Assembly: GCA_900553285.1 (NCBI GenBank)
Contig: USCX01000011.1
Location: 1-24,173, forward strand
DNA: 24,173 nucleotides
Reading direction: 5' to 3'
Origin: an uncultured Prevotella sp.
GTDB taxonomy: Bacteria; Bacteroidota; Bacteroidia; Bacteroidales; Bacteroidaceae
Part shown: piece after piece, positions 1-8,055 of the stretch
How the letters are laid out: every line of letters starts with the position of its first letter
Numbering within the stretch: position 1 is the stretch's first letter
The notes under the pieces: model-generated
What the model was told of the DNA's origin: nothing
The model's database searches: none
The model's input: the letters and a program-made list of their open reading frames with translations, nothing else
Made by a program: the position numbers and the translations under genes

Positions 1-123
1 GCCGTGAGCCGGGGCTATGTGCCCGTCAGCTTGGGACGTAGCCGGTTGCGCACGGAGACGGCGGGCCTTGTGGCCGTCCACCTGATGCATCTGGTGCAGA
101 GCGGCCATATTATGAATAAGTAA
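1..123 (+). CDS. rsmE: RsmE, 16S rRNA (uracil-1498 N3)-methyltransferase, C-terminal end only
   Basis: Only the last 40 residues lie in the window, in the first reading frame, with the TAA stop at 121-123. The segment VSLGRSRLRTETAGLVAVHL matches the conserved C-terminal tail of RsmE, where the LG..xLRTETA stretch belongs to the SPOUT-fold knot that binds S-adenosylmethionine. RsmE methylates N3 of U1498 in 16S rRNA of the small ribosomal subunit. The start and most of the enzyme lie upstream of the window. The next gene begins 11 bases after the stop, so the two are probably co-transcribed. The family call is fairly secure because of the LRTETA signature; completeness cannot be judged. Confidence 0.85.
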   Translation, partial: AVSRGYVPVSLGRSRLRTETAGLVAVHLMHLVQSGHIMNK

Positions 124-134
124 AGAACAACTAC

Positions 135-1611
135 ATGCAAGCACTGCTTCAGCTCTACCGGCAATGGTGCGGATGTGCCCCCGTCAATACGGAGCGCCTG
201 CCCGGCGCGGCAAGCAACCGCCAGTATGTCCGTTTTTACGCCCCCGAGGGCGTCGAACCGCAGACGGTTGTCGGTGTGATTGGCCAGTCGTTCGGCGAGA
301 ACGACTGTTTTGTCTATCTCAGTCGCCATTTTGAGGCGCTCGGTCTTCCCGTTCCCCGCATCCTGGCCGTGTCGGACGACGGCATGCGCTATTTGCAGTC
401 CGACTTGGGATGCCGTTCGCTCTATCAGGCGCTCAAAGGCGGCCGCGACCGTGGTGGCGACTACGACGAGTTTGAGCGCGGGCTGATCCGGCGGACCATC
501 TGCCGCCTTCCCGAGTTCCAGGTGCGCGGGGCCGAGGGGCTGGATTTCGTCCGCTGCCAGCCGCCGACGGCGTTCGATCATACGGCCGCCATGTTCGACC
601 TCAACTATTTCAAGTATTGTTTTCTGCGGGCGACGGAGGTGGCGGCTCGAGGCCGACTTGCAGCAGATGGCGGCCGACCTCGTCGCGGACGGCGGGAACA
701 CGTTCCTCTATCGCGACTTCCAAGCCCGCAATGTCATGTTGGACAGCGAGGACAATCCATACTTCATCGACTTCCAGGGGGGGCGGCGCGGACCGTTGCA
801 GTATGATGTGGCCTCCTTTCTCTGGCAGGCATCGGCCCGCGATCCGCAGCCGTTGCGCGACGAGGTGGTGACGGCCTACCTCGAAGCGTTGAAGGCCTTG
901 GTGCCGGTAGACGAGGAGGCGTTCCGCAACCGCCTGCGCCTGTTTGTTCTTTTCCGCGTCATGCAAGTGCTGGGCACGTATGGCTTCCGTGGGTATTTCG
1001 AGCGTAAGAAGTATTTCATCGACAGCATACCTCCCGCGCTGGCCAATCTCCGGGCCCTGCTGTCGGAGCGTATCTGCCGGCCGTATCCTTATTTGGAAAG
1101 CGTGTTGCAGCGGATGGTCGACCAGCCCCGGCTGAACGAGGAAACGGTCGGGGCGGCAGGCCCGGCGGGCAGCGCGGCAGGAAAGACTGGCGCACTGGTC
1201 GTCCGGGTGTTCAGTTTCAGCTACAAGCGGGGCATTCCCGAGGATGAGAGCGGAAACGGCGGCGGTTATGTGTTTGACTGCCGCGGCATGCACAACCCGG
1301 GACGCTACGCGAAGTATAAGAGCCAGACCGGGCTTGACCGGCCTGTTATCCAGTTTCTTGAAGACGACGCCGAGGTGCTGACGTTTCTTGACAGTGTGTA
1401 TCGCCTTGCGGATGCCCACGTGAGCCGTTACATGGAGCGGGGGTTCACCCACCTGATGTTTTGTTTCGGCTGCACGGGCGGTCAGCACCGGAGCGTGTAT
1501 TGCGCGGAGCACCTGGCGGAACATCTTAACCGGCGGTTCGGGCTTGAAGTCCGCCTGTGCCACCGCGAGCAGAACCTCGTGCGGACGCTTCCGGCTGTGA
1601 AGAAAGGATGA
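135..1611 (+). pseudogene. AmgK-like phosphotransferase fused to RapZ C-terminal domain, frameshifted
   Basis: Two overlapping reading frames make up one gene. The first (from ATG 135) carries the N-lobe of an APH/choline-kinase-like fold, with a nucleotide-loop motif LPGAASNRQYVRF and LGLPVPRILAVSDD, and loses homology near 640-650. The second frame takes over at about 646 (LEADLQQMAADL) and carries the catalytic loop YRDFQARNVM, the metal-binding FIDFQGG, and then, from about 1195, a RapZ C-terminal domain ending in GCTGGQHRS. The kinase half resembles COG3178 (AmgK, the N-acetylmuramate/GlcNAc anomeric kinase); the RapZ C-domain of E. coli binds glucosamine-6-phosphate and small RNAs. Without the shift the protein would be about 490 residues, a length I recall for intact Bacteroidetes homologues. 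The break is a small indel, either a real lesion or a sequencing error. Substrate is unknown. The first frame alone would end at 806 with unrelated residues. Confidence 0.8.
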
Positions 1612-1651
1612 GCGGATATACTTTTTTGTGGTTTCCTCCGTTAGTTTAAGT

Positions 1652-4054
1652 ATGGTCGTCCGGAATAATCATTGCCTGCCCGTCTTGCTCTTGTTCCTGC
1701 TGTGCCTTTTTGCCCAGCATGGGCAGGCGCAGCGGCGTTGCCACCTTCGCGGGACGGTGCTCGATGACAATGGGGCGCCGGTCGAGCTGGTGACCGTCCG
1801 CGTCGAGGGGCAGGCCGCAGGCACGATGACGAACCTGAACGGCAAGTATTCGTTCAGCTACACGCCCAAGGATACGGTGGTGATTGTCTTTTCGTTGGTC
1901 GGATATGAGACGCGCAAACGCACGTTGGTCAACCCACCCGATTCGATGAAGCTCGACGTGCGGATGCCCGCTTTGGGCATCGTGCTTGGCGGAACGACCG
2001 TGCAGGGACAACGCATCCAGACGGGAACGATGCAGAAACTGACGCCCGAAGGCTCGAAGCAGATGCCTTCGACCACTGGCAATGCCGTAGAGGAGCTTAT
2101 CGCTACGCAAGCCGGTGTGTCTACGCACAATGAACTTTCGTCGCAGTATAATGTGCGTGGAGGTTCGTTCGACGAGAACTGCGTATATCTGAACGGCGTC
2201 GAAGTGTATCGCCCGATGCTGGTGCGTTCAGGGCAGCAGGAAGGTCTGAGCATCATCAACAGTGACATGGTGGAGAGCATCGGTTTTTCGTCAGGCGGTT
2301 TTTCCGCCCGTTATGGCGACCGCATGTCCTCGGTGCTTGATATCACGTATAAGAAGCCTGAACAGTTCGAGGCAAACGTGGCGGCCAGTATGCTTGGCGC
2401 TTCGGCTTATGTGGGGTGGGGCAATAAGCGTTTCAGCGTGATGAACTCTGTACGTTACAAGACTACCCGGTATTTGCTCGGTTCACTTGAAACATCGGGG
2501 GAATACCGTCCCAATTTTCTGGATTACCAGACGGTGTGGTCGTGGCGTCCTAACCAGCGGTGGGAGTTCGGTTTTATAGGGAACATCTCGGACAACCATT
2601 ATAATTTCCGGCCGGAAGACCGTGAGACCAATTTCGGAACGATGACCGACGCGAAGTCATTCCGCGTTTATTTCGACGGACAGGAGAAGGACCAGTTCAG
2701 GACGTATTTCGGCGTACTCTCACTGACACGGCATTTCAACAAGTCGACCGACCTGACGCTGAGTGCGTCGGCTTTCGCGTCGAAGGAAGAGGAGACGTAC
2801 GACATTCAGGGTGAGTACTGGCTGAATGAGGCCACGACCCAAGAGCAGCTTGGCGTGGGCACCTATCTGGAACATGCGCGCAATCGTTTGCAGGCCCGCA
2901 TGATGGATGTCGGCGTGAAGTTCAGGACGAAGTTGACGGCACATACGTTGGAAGCCGGTCTGGACTGGAAGCTCGAACGCATTCGCGAGAATTCCCGGGA
3001 ATGGGAGATGCGCGACTCCATGGGATACTCGCTGCCGCACAATCCGGACAGGCTCATGCTTATTTATAGCCTGCGCTCGCATGATGAGATGCGTTCGAAC
3101 CGCATAGAAACCTATGTGCAGGACACGTGGCGCATGAAATCGACTGTGGGACTTTTTACGCTTAATTATGGTCTTCGTCTGAGCTACTGGGATTGGAATA
3201 GCGAGGTTCTCGTTTCGCCCCGTGCTTCGTTAGGCTTCCTCCCGTCGTTCAGCGAAAGTCTGACTTTCCGTTTTGCCACAGGAGTCTACTACCAAGCCCC
3301 CTTCTACAAGGAACTGAAAGACACCACGACCCTGAACGGAGTGACTACGGTACAGTTGAATAAGAACATCAAATCCCAGCGTTCGATACATTTCGTCTTG
3401 GGCGGCGATTATACATTCCGTATGTTGGGACGCCCGTTCCGATTTACGACCGAGGTGTACTATAAGGCGATGTCGAACCTAATTCCGTATAACGTGGACA
3501 ACGTTCGGATTGTGTATTATGGAGAGAATTTGAGCCGAGGGTATGCGGCGGGTATCGATTTCAAGCTTTTCGGTGAATTTGTCCCGGGTGCGGATTCGTG
3601 GATTACCTTTTCACTTATGTCGACCAAGGAGAAATTGAATGGTCATTGGATTCCCCGGCCCACGGACCAGCGTTATAATTTCTCCCTCTATTTCACAGAC
3701 TTTTTCCCCGGCACAACACGTTGGCGCATGACATTGAAAGCCGCTTTCGCGGACGGCCTGCCCTTCGGCCCTCCGCATGCCGGACGCGAGAAACAGACCT
3801 TCCGCGCTCCTGCATACAAACGTGTGGATATAGGAATGAGCTATCGTTTGCTTAATAACGAAGACCGCCATATTACGCGTGGCGTCGGTAGTATTTTTCG
3901 AAATATCTGGCTCGGCATAGACGCTTTCAATGTGTTGGGTATCAGTAATGTCAATTCTTACTATTGGGTGACAGACATTACGAATACCCAGTATGCCGTG
4001 CCGAACTACCTGACAGGACGGCAAATCAACGTGCGTTTCAGTGTTGATTTCTGA
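1652..4054 (+). CDS. TonB-dependent outer-membrane receptor with carboxypeptidase-regulatory-like domain
   Basis: An 800-residue outer-membrane protein that should take up an unknown ligand using TonB energy. I chose ATG 1652 over GTG 1628 because it places a clean signal peptide at the N-terminus (hydrophobic run at residues 9-20, AQA-like cleavage near 26). Residues about 29-105 form a CarboxypepD_reg-like beta-sandwich (GTVLDDNGAPVELVTVRVEG, then NLNGKYSF). Residues about 138-232 form the plug (YNVRGGSFDENCVYLNGVEV; SGGFSARYGDRMSSVLDI). The rest is barrel, ending in the aromatic VRFSVDF typical of outer-membrane barrels. It lacks the long SusC N-terminal signature and no SusD lipoprotein follows, so it is not a SusCD transporter. 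It starts 40 bases after the kinase-RapZ gene and may share its transcript. Ligand cannot be inferred. Confidence 0.9.
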   Translation: MVVRNNHCLPVLLLFLLCLFAQHGQAQRRCHLRGTVLDDNGAPVELVTVRVEGQAAGTMTNLNGKYSFSYTPKDTVVIVFSLVGYETRKRTLVNPPDSMKLDVRMPALGIVLGGTTVQGQRIQTGTMQKLTPEGSKQMPSTTGNAVEELIATQAGVSTHNELSSQYNVRGGSFDENCVYLNGVEVYRPMLVRSGQQEGLSIINSDMVESIGFSSGGFSARYGDRMSSVLDITYKKPEQFEANVAASMLGASAYVGWGNKRFSVMNSVRYKTTRYLLGSLETSGEYRPNFLDYQTVWSWRPNQRWEFGFIGNISDNHYNFRPEDRETNFGTMTDAKSFRVYFDGQEKDQFRTYFGVLSLTRHFNKSTDLTLSASAFASKEEETYDIQGEYWLNEATTQEQLGVGTYLEHARNRLQARMMDVGVKFRTKLTAHTLEAGLDWKLERIRENSREWEMRDSMGYSLPHNPDRLMLIYSLRSHDEMRSNRIETYVQDTWRMKSTVGLFTLNYGLRLSYWDWNSEVLVSPRASLGFLPSFSESLTFRFATGVYYQAPFYKELKDTTTLNGVTTVQLNKNIKSQRSIHFVLGGDYTFRMLGRPFRFTTEVYYKAMSNLIPYNVDNVRIVYYGENLSRGYAAGIDFKLFGEFVPGADSWITFSLMSTKEKLNGHWIPRPTDQRYNFSLYFTDFFPGTTRWRMTLKAAFADGLPFGPPHAGREKQTFRAPAYKRVDIGMSYRLLNNEDRHITRGVGSIFRNIWLGIDAFNVLGISNVNSYYWVTDITNTQYAVPNYLTGRQINVRFSVDF

Positions 4055-4069
4055 GTGTATTCTGTTTTA

Positions 4070-4097
4070 TTCCCAAAGCGATTGTCTGCTTTGGGAA
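4070..4097 (+). terminator. 10-bp hairpin just after the TonB receptor gene
   Basis: TTCCCAAAGC (4070-4079) pairs perfectly with GCTTTGGGAA (4088-4097) around an 8-base loop, 15 bases after the receptor stop codon. No T-run follows on the + strand, so it may only stabilise the mRNA 3' end or be a weak terminator. Confidence 0.5.
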
Positions 4098-4383
4098 GGA
4101 GTATCTGTGTAATCCACGCTTTATGTGCCAGTCGGAAGGGTTGAAGCATGGAACGTAGTCATCAGAAAGGCAATTGGGTGTGTGAGATGGGTTGTCAGGA
4201 AAAGAAAGCAAACATTTGCACTTTTAGGTAGCGCAGAATACGGTTTGCGTTATGGCATCTTGGTACTCGGTTGTGTGAGCTGTGGCATTGGGGGGTACGA
4301 TGGCAACTCTATGTATGAGCAGTTTGCCTGTCCGGGCATTCTTGATGCTTGGGACAAAGAGCCGTAACCGTATTGGCAGATAT
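4098..4383. other. Intergenic stretch without a recognisable gene
   Basis: An 80-codon open frame crosses this stretch on the + strand (4125-4367), but it has no family resemblance and no convincing start context, so I do not call it a gene. No tRNA or known RNA motif was recognised. It separates the + strand receptor from the - strand gapA (convergent genes). Confidence 0.5.
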
Positions 4384-4409
4384 GAGGCCTGCGTATGTAG
4401 CAGGCTTTT
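4384..4409 (+). terminator. Weak Rho-independent terminator, + strand
   Basis: GCCTGC (4387-4392) pairs with GCAGGC (4400-4405) around a 7-base loop, extendable by three pairs including a G-U, and is followed by TTTTA. It may be the true transcript end for the receptor unit, reading 330 bases beyond its stop. Confidence 0.45.
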
Positions 4410-4477
4410 AGCATTGCTGGTGAATGTCATGCTCTTGTCCTGAATGTTAAGGAGATTCAGGGGATGGGATGTAGAGA

Positions 4478-4513
4478 TAAAAAGCCTCCGATCGGCTTTG
4501 CCGGTCGGAGGCT
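4478..4513 (-). terminator. gapA Rho-independent terminator
   Basis: An almost perfect 14-bp stem (4483-4496 with 4500-4513, one G-U pair, 3-base loop) sits 25 bases past the gapA stop. Read on the - strand it is followed by five T residues (4483-4479), the classic intrinsic terminator layout. Confidence 0.9.
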
Positions 4514-4538
4514 ATCGTTTAAATAAGTTTCTGGCTGA

Positions 4539-5549
4539 TTAGCCGTTCACTTTGGCCATGTGAGCGATGAGCTCAAGAACTTTGTTAGAGTAGCCAATTT
4601 CGTTGTCATACCAAGATACAACCTTTACGAAAGTATCCGTCAAGGCAATACCAGCCTTAGCGTCGAAGATAGAAGTGCGGGTGTCGCCGAGGAAGTCGGA
4701 AGAAACGACAGCTTCGTCCGTGTAACCCAGTACTCCTTTCAACTCACCCTCAGAGGCTTCTTTCATTGCAGCGCAAATCTCAGCATAAGTAGCCGGTTTA
4801 GCAAGGTTAACGGTGAGGTCAACAACCGATACATCCAAGGTCGGAACGCGCATGGACATACCTGTAAGTTTGCCGTTCAACTCAGGAATAACCTTACCTA
4901 CGGCCTTGGCAGCACCCGTAGAAGAGGGGATAATGTTGCCGGAGGCAGCACGACCACCGCGCCAGTCTTTCATAGAAGGACCGTCTACGGTCTTCTGAGT
5001 AGCCGTTGTGGAGTGAACAGTTGTCATCAAGCCGTCTTTGATGCCGAATTTATCATTCAGGACTTTGGCGATAGGAGCTAAACAGTTTGTCGTGCAAGAA
5101 GCGTTGGATACGAACTGGGTACCCTTAACGTACTTGTCGAAGTTTACGCCGCATACGAACATCGGGGTGTCATCTTTGGATGGAGCGGACATAACTACGT
5201 ATTTGGCACCTGCTTCGATATGAGCTTGAGCTTTTTCCTTTGTCAGGAAGAGACCCGTAGACTCAACTACGTATTCTGCACCTACTTCGTTCCATTTCAG
5301 GTCAGCCGGATTGCGCTCTGCTGTAACGCGGATGTGCTGGCCGTTGACAATCAATTCGCTCTTCTCGACGTCAGCTTCGATTGTACCGGGGAATGCACCG
5401 TGCATCGTATCATACTTAAGCATATAAGCCAAGTAGTCAACCGGGCAGAGGTCATTGATGCCTACAATCTGGATGTCGCTACGATTCTGAGCGGCGCGGA
5501 ATACGAAACGGCCAATACGACCGAAACCGTTAATACCTACTTTGATCAT
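4539..5549 (-). CDS. gapA: Glyceraldehyde-3-phosphate dehydrogenase, type I
   Basis: A 336-residue cytoplasmic enzyme that oxidises and phosphorylates glyceraldehyde 3-phosphate with NAD in glycolysis. The Rossmann start is intact (KVGINGFGRIGR, residues 3-14) and Asp33 in INDL, just after the second beta strand, argues for NAD over NADP. The catalytic site is present: Cys152 in SNASCTTNC and His179 in TTVHS. Later signatures include the S-loop region WRGGRAASGNIIPSSTGAAK and the C-terminal SWYDNEIGYSNKVLEL. Length is normal for the family. It is transcribed alone from the promoter at 5635-5666 and ends in its own hairpin. The histidine kinase gene lies just upstream on the same strand. No oddities. 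Confidence 0.98.
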   Translation of the reverse strand: MIKVGINGFGRIGRFVFRAAQNRSDIQIVGINDLCPVDYLAYMLKYDTMHGAFPGTIEADVEKSELIVNGQHIRVTAERNPADLKWNEVGAEYVVESTGLFLTKEKAQAHIEAGAKYVVMSAPSKDDTPMFVCGVNFDKYVKGTQFVSNASCTTNCLAPIAKVLNDKFGIKDGLMTTVHSTTATQKTVDGPSMKDWRGGRAASGNIIPSSTGAAKAVGKVIPELNGKLTGMSMRVPTLDVSVVDLTVNLAKPATYAEICAAMKEASEGELKGVLGYTDEAVVSSDFLGDTRTSIFDAKAGIALTDTFVKVVSWYDNEIGYSNKVLELIAHMAKVNG

Positions 5550-5634
5550 AATGTTATTAATTAAAAAAATGAATGTTCTTATGAATCAGACAAGGACTCC
5601 CTGCGGTGTGGTTGCTCCCTTTCTTAATCCGTCG

Positions 5635-5666
5635 CAAAGTTAGCAAATCCTTTTCTATTCAGCAAC
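5635..5666 (-). promoter_or_regulatory. gapA promoter, Bacteroidetes type
   Basis: On the - strand TAACTTTG (5642-5635) matches the Bacteroidetes -7 consensus TAnnTTTG. A TTG (5665-5663) lies 20 bases upstream as a partial -33 box. Predicted start is near 5628, about 80 bases before the gapA ATG. The -33 end overlaps the last codons of the histidine kinase gene (stop at 5655-5657). Confidence 0.75.
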
Positions 5667-7178
5667 TCTCCTAATGCTATTTCTTTCTAAAAAGTGTGCT
5701 TGTGAAGTTTCGGTTTTTGTAGCCGTGGGGATGATCTCGTGTTTGGGCAGTGTGAATGTGAATTGCAGGCCTCCATATATGCCGTTGCATACGCTGATTG
5801 TTCCATGATGTTGGAGAATTGCGTTTTTGACAATGGCCAAGCCGAGGCCTGTACCTCCCAGTTTTCTCGAGCGTCCTTTGTCAATCCGATAGAAGCGGTC
5901 GAAAAGGTGTGGTAGATGCCGCGATTCGACGCCAGACCCGTTGTCCGCGAAACTGAATGTATAGAAGTCCTGATTTTCTGAGATGATGCGGATGAAGATG
6001 TCCTCACCACCAGAGTATGCAATAGCGTTGTTGGTCAGGTTCTGGAAGACGGAGTGAAGCAGTGTCGGGTCGCCGAATACATAAATCGGACTGTTGAAAT
6101 TGCAGTTGACTTTCATTTTGTCTCCATTGGGGAGCGACTTCATGTTTTCGGTAATGTCGCTTATGATTTTGGAGATATCGGTCTGCTGGAAATTCATGGT
6201 GGGACCTGTTTCGTCCAGTTTGGAAATTGTCGTTACGTCTCGTAGGAGCGAGGAAAGGCGTTGGGCTTGTGTGTAGCCTTTCCTGAGGAAGTCCATACGT
6301 GTCGCTTCGTTCATATCCGGATTGTCGAGGATAGTTTCGATGTATCCGCAGATACTGGCCACGGGGGTTTTGAGTTCGTGGTTGATGTTGTTGGTGAGTT
6401 CTCGCTTGATGCGGATTTTTTCTTGCGCTTCATAGAGAGCCGCTTGTCGTTCGCGGTCGCGATCTTCTGCTGCGCGTTGGAGTTTTGAGTAGAGTCGGAT
6501 GATCTGATTGGAAATATCGCCGAGTTCGTCGTGGGGAAATTGTTCTGTGGCTGTAATGATTTCTCCCGCTCCGGCCCTTACAGAGAATTCACGCAGGCGC
6601 GCAATGTTTCTCCCAAGGCGTCGCGTGAGCAGGTAGGCAATGACGCTTAGGAACAAGGTAACAAAAAGCATGAACCATAGGAAAGTCCTGTCTGTTCTCA
6701 GAATGTTGACAAGCGACAGGTTGTATGGTAGGGCGGTGCGAATAATGAGATTTCCATATTTTGTGGCTGAGTAGAAATAATCCGTGTGAGTGCTGTGTGA
6801 TGCTCGCATGGAGGAGTAGCCTTTCCCGGTTGTTATGGCTCTTAATACTTCCGGCCGCTGTTTATGATTGACTTTGCCCACGATGGAACTTTCATCGGAG
6901 TCATAGAGAACATCACCTGCCGTAGTGATCAATGTGATACGTAGGTCAGGGAAATGCTTGAAGTGACGTTTTTTGATGTCTTCTATGTTTACATGTTCGT
7001 CAAGCAAATCTGCGATTTGTTCATTCGCAGCTTGTAGGCGCGCATTTACTTGTTCTATTTTGAATTGCTTTTCCCGGTTGTACTGAAAAGCTACAAAACA
7101 AGCCACGACTACCCATGAGAAAGTGAGCAGTAATAGGAAAAGCCTTTGATGAAAGGGTATTTTAATTTTATTACGCAT
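5655..7178 (-). CDS. Sensor histidine kinase, PhoR-like, two transmembrane segments
   Basis: A 507-residue inner-membrane sensor that autophosphorylates and passes phosphate to the response regulator encoded directly upstream. Start ATG 7178 (MRNKIKIPFHQRLF) overlaps the regulator by 8 bases; an alternative start at 7193 adds five residues. Membrane segments are at about 14-31 and 166-184, enclosing a periplasmic domain of about 130 residues. A HAMP-like linker runs to about 235, followed by a helical linker. The phosphoacceptor His267 lies in NNINHELKTPVASICGYIE. The ATP-binding domain has the N box (FQNLTNNAIAYS, Asn383/384), G1 box (DNGSG at 412), F box and G2 box (GGTGLGLAIVKN at 441). 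All catalytic boxes are intact. The sensed signal is unknown; PhoR resemblance alone does not prove a phosphate role. Confidence 0.93.
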   Translation of the reverse strand: MRNKIKIPFHQRLFLLLLTFSWVVVACFVAFQYNREKQFKIEQVNARLQAANEQIADLLDEHVNIEDIKKRHFKHFPDLRITLITTAGDVLYDSDESSIVGKVNHKQRPEVLRAITTGKGYSSMRASHSTHTDYFYSATKYGNLIIRTALPYNLSLVNILRTDRTFLWFMLFVTLFLSVIAYLLTRRLGRNIARLREFSVRAGAGEIITATEQFPHDELGDISNQIIRLYSKLQRAAEDRDRERQAALYEAQEKIRIKRELTNNINHELKTPVASICGYIETILDNPDMNEATRMDFLRKGYTQAQRLSSLLRDVTTISKLDETGPTMNFQQTDISKIISDITENMKSLPNGDKMKVNCNFNSPIYVFGDPTLLHSVFQNLTNNAIAYSGGEDIFIRIISENQDFYTFSFADNGSGVESRHLPHLFDRFYRIDKGRSRKLGGTGLGLAIVKNAILQHHGTISVCNGIYGGLQFTFTLPKHEIIPTATKTETSQAHFLERNSIRRVAE

Positions 7179-7851
7179 CGAAGCCGTAGCCATAGCCGTT
7201 ACGCGTTATTATATTGTCTCCGTATCGTCCGATTTTCCGGCGTAGGCGTGTGATGTTTACGTCGATCGTGCGGTCAAGAACGATGACTTCTCCTTTCCAG
7301 ACTTTGTTGAGGATTTCTTCTCTTGTGAAGACGATCCCTTTGTTGGCCAAAAAGAGGGATAGTATTTCGAATTCTTTTTTTGTGAGACTGATCTCTTCTC
7401 CATCGAGCTGGCATGATTTGCGCTTCATGTTCAGGATCAGTGTTTCATACGAGAGTATATCTGATTGATGCTCGTTTGCTTGATTCCTGCGTAAGACGTT
7501 GCGGACTCTTGCCATGACCTCACGAATAGAGAATGGCTTGGAGATGTAATCATCTGCCCCTATGTTCAGTCCTGTGACCGTGTCATCCTCTGTGTCTTTG
7601 GCGGTACAGAATATGATAGGTATGTGGGCTGTTTCTGGCTTTTCTTTGAGCATGTGTGCCATGCGGAATCCGCTTATTTGTCCCATCATCACGTCCAGAA
7701 TGAGTAAGTTGTATTTTTCTACTGATTTAGTGAGAGCTTCTTCCGCACTGTAAGCTACGTCAACCTCGTAGCCTTCTTTTTCCAGATTGTATTTTAGGAT
7801 TTCGCACAGTGATTCTTCGTCGTCTACGACTAAAATTCTTTGTTTGGACAT
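7171..7851 (-). CDS. DNA-binding response regulator, OmpR/PhoB family
   Basis: A 226-residue transcription factor paired with the downstream histidine kinase. The receiver domain (residues 1-120) keeps the acidic pair Asp10/Asp11, phosphoacceptor Asp53 in LLILDVMMG, Thr83 and Lys105 (YISKPFS). The C-terminal winged helix (about 130-226) has SLTKKEFEILSLFLANKG and VLDRTIDVNITRLRRKIG, the recognition-helix pattern of OmpR proteins. I place the start at ATG 7851 (MSKQRILVVDDEE) rather than the longer open frame from 7926, because the receiver fold begins there and a -7 promoter box lies at 7876-7883, leaving the upstream codons untranscribed. Target genes are not evident. Confidence 0.95.
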   Translation of the reverse strand: MSKQRILVVDDEESLCEILKYNLEKEGYEVDVAYSAEEALTKSVEKYNLLILDVMMGQISGFRMAHMLKEKPETAHIPIIFCTAKDTEDDTVTGLNIGADDYISKPFSIREVMARVRNVLRRNQANEHQSDILSYETLILNMKRKSCQLDGEEISLTKKEFEILSLFLANKGIVFTREEILNKVWKGEVIVLDRTIDVNITRLRRKIGRYGDNIITRNGYGYGFDA

Positions 7852-7875
7852 GTTTGGTGAGTTTTCTTTCATGTG

Positions 7876-7883
7876 CAAATGTA
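7876..7883 (-). promoter_or_regulatory. Promoter -7 box for the two-component operon
   Basis: TACATTTG on the - strand fits TAnnTTTG exactly and lies 25 bases before the chosen ATG. A matching TTTG -33 box is not evident at the expected spacing, so the promoter may be weak or activator-dependent. Confidence 0.55.
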
Positions 7884-7991
7884 CGTAAGAAATCAGACAT
7901 GCGAATTCGTCAGGAGCTGAATTCACGATAATGTAATAAAAGAAGCGGAGTCAGTGGGGGGGAAGTGCGTGAGAGGGGAGGTTGAAAATAG

Positions 7992-8034
7992 AAAAGTCAG
8001 GCAGCTCTAACTTTGGGGTTGAGCCGCCTGACTT
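7992..8034 (-). terminator. Terminator of the rplM-rpsI-rpsB-tsf operon
   Basis: Arms 7994-8007 and 8021-8034 form about 13 pairs with one A-C mismatch and a 13-base loop; read on the - strand the hairpin runs into TTTT. It starts about 20 bases after the tsf stop codon. Confidence 0.85.
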
Positions 8035-8055
8035 CTCTGTGATAAATTGTTTTCC

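Noticed and set aside
610..1563. A 317-codon open frame antisense to the kinase-RapZ gene
   Set aside because: It is a GC-rich shadow frame; the + strand frames carry clear kinase and RapZ motifs.
1652..4054. SusC-type polysaccharide transporter
   Set aside because: It is shorter than SusC proteins, lacks their characteristic plug signature, and no SusD gene follows.
4125..4367. An 80-codon open frame on the + strand
   Set aside because: It has no family resemblance, mixed composition and no promoter box; it lies between hairpins and is probably chance.
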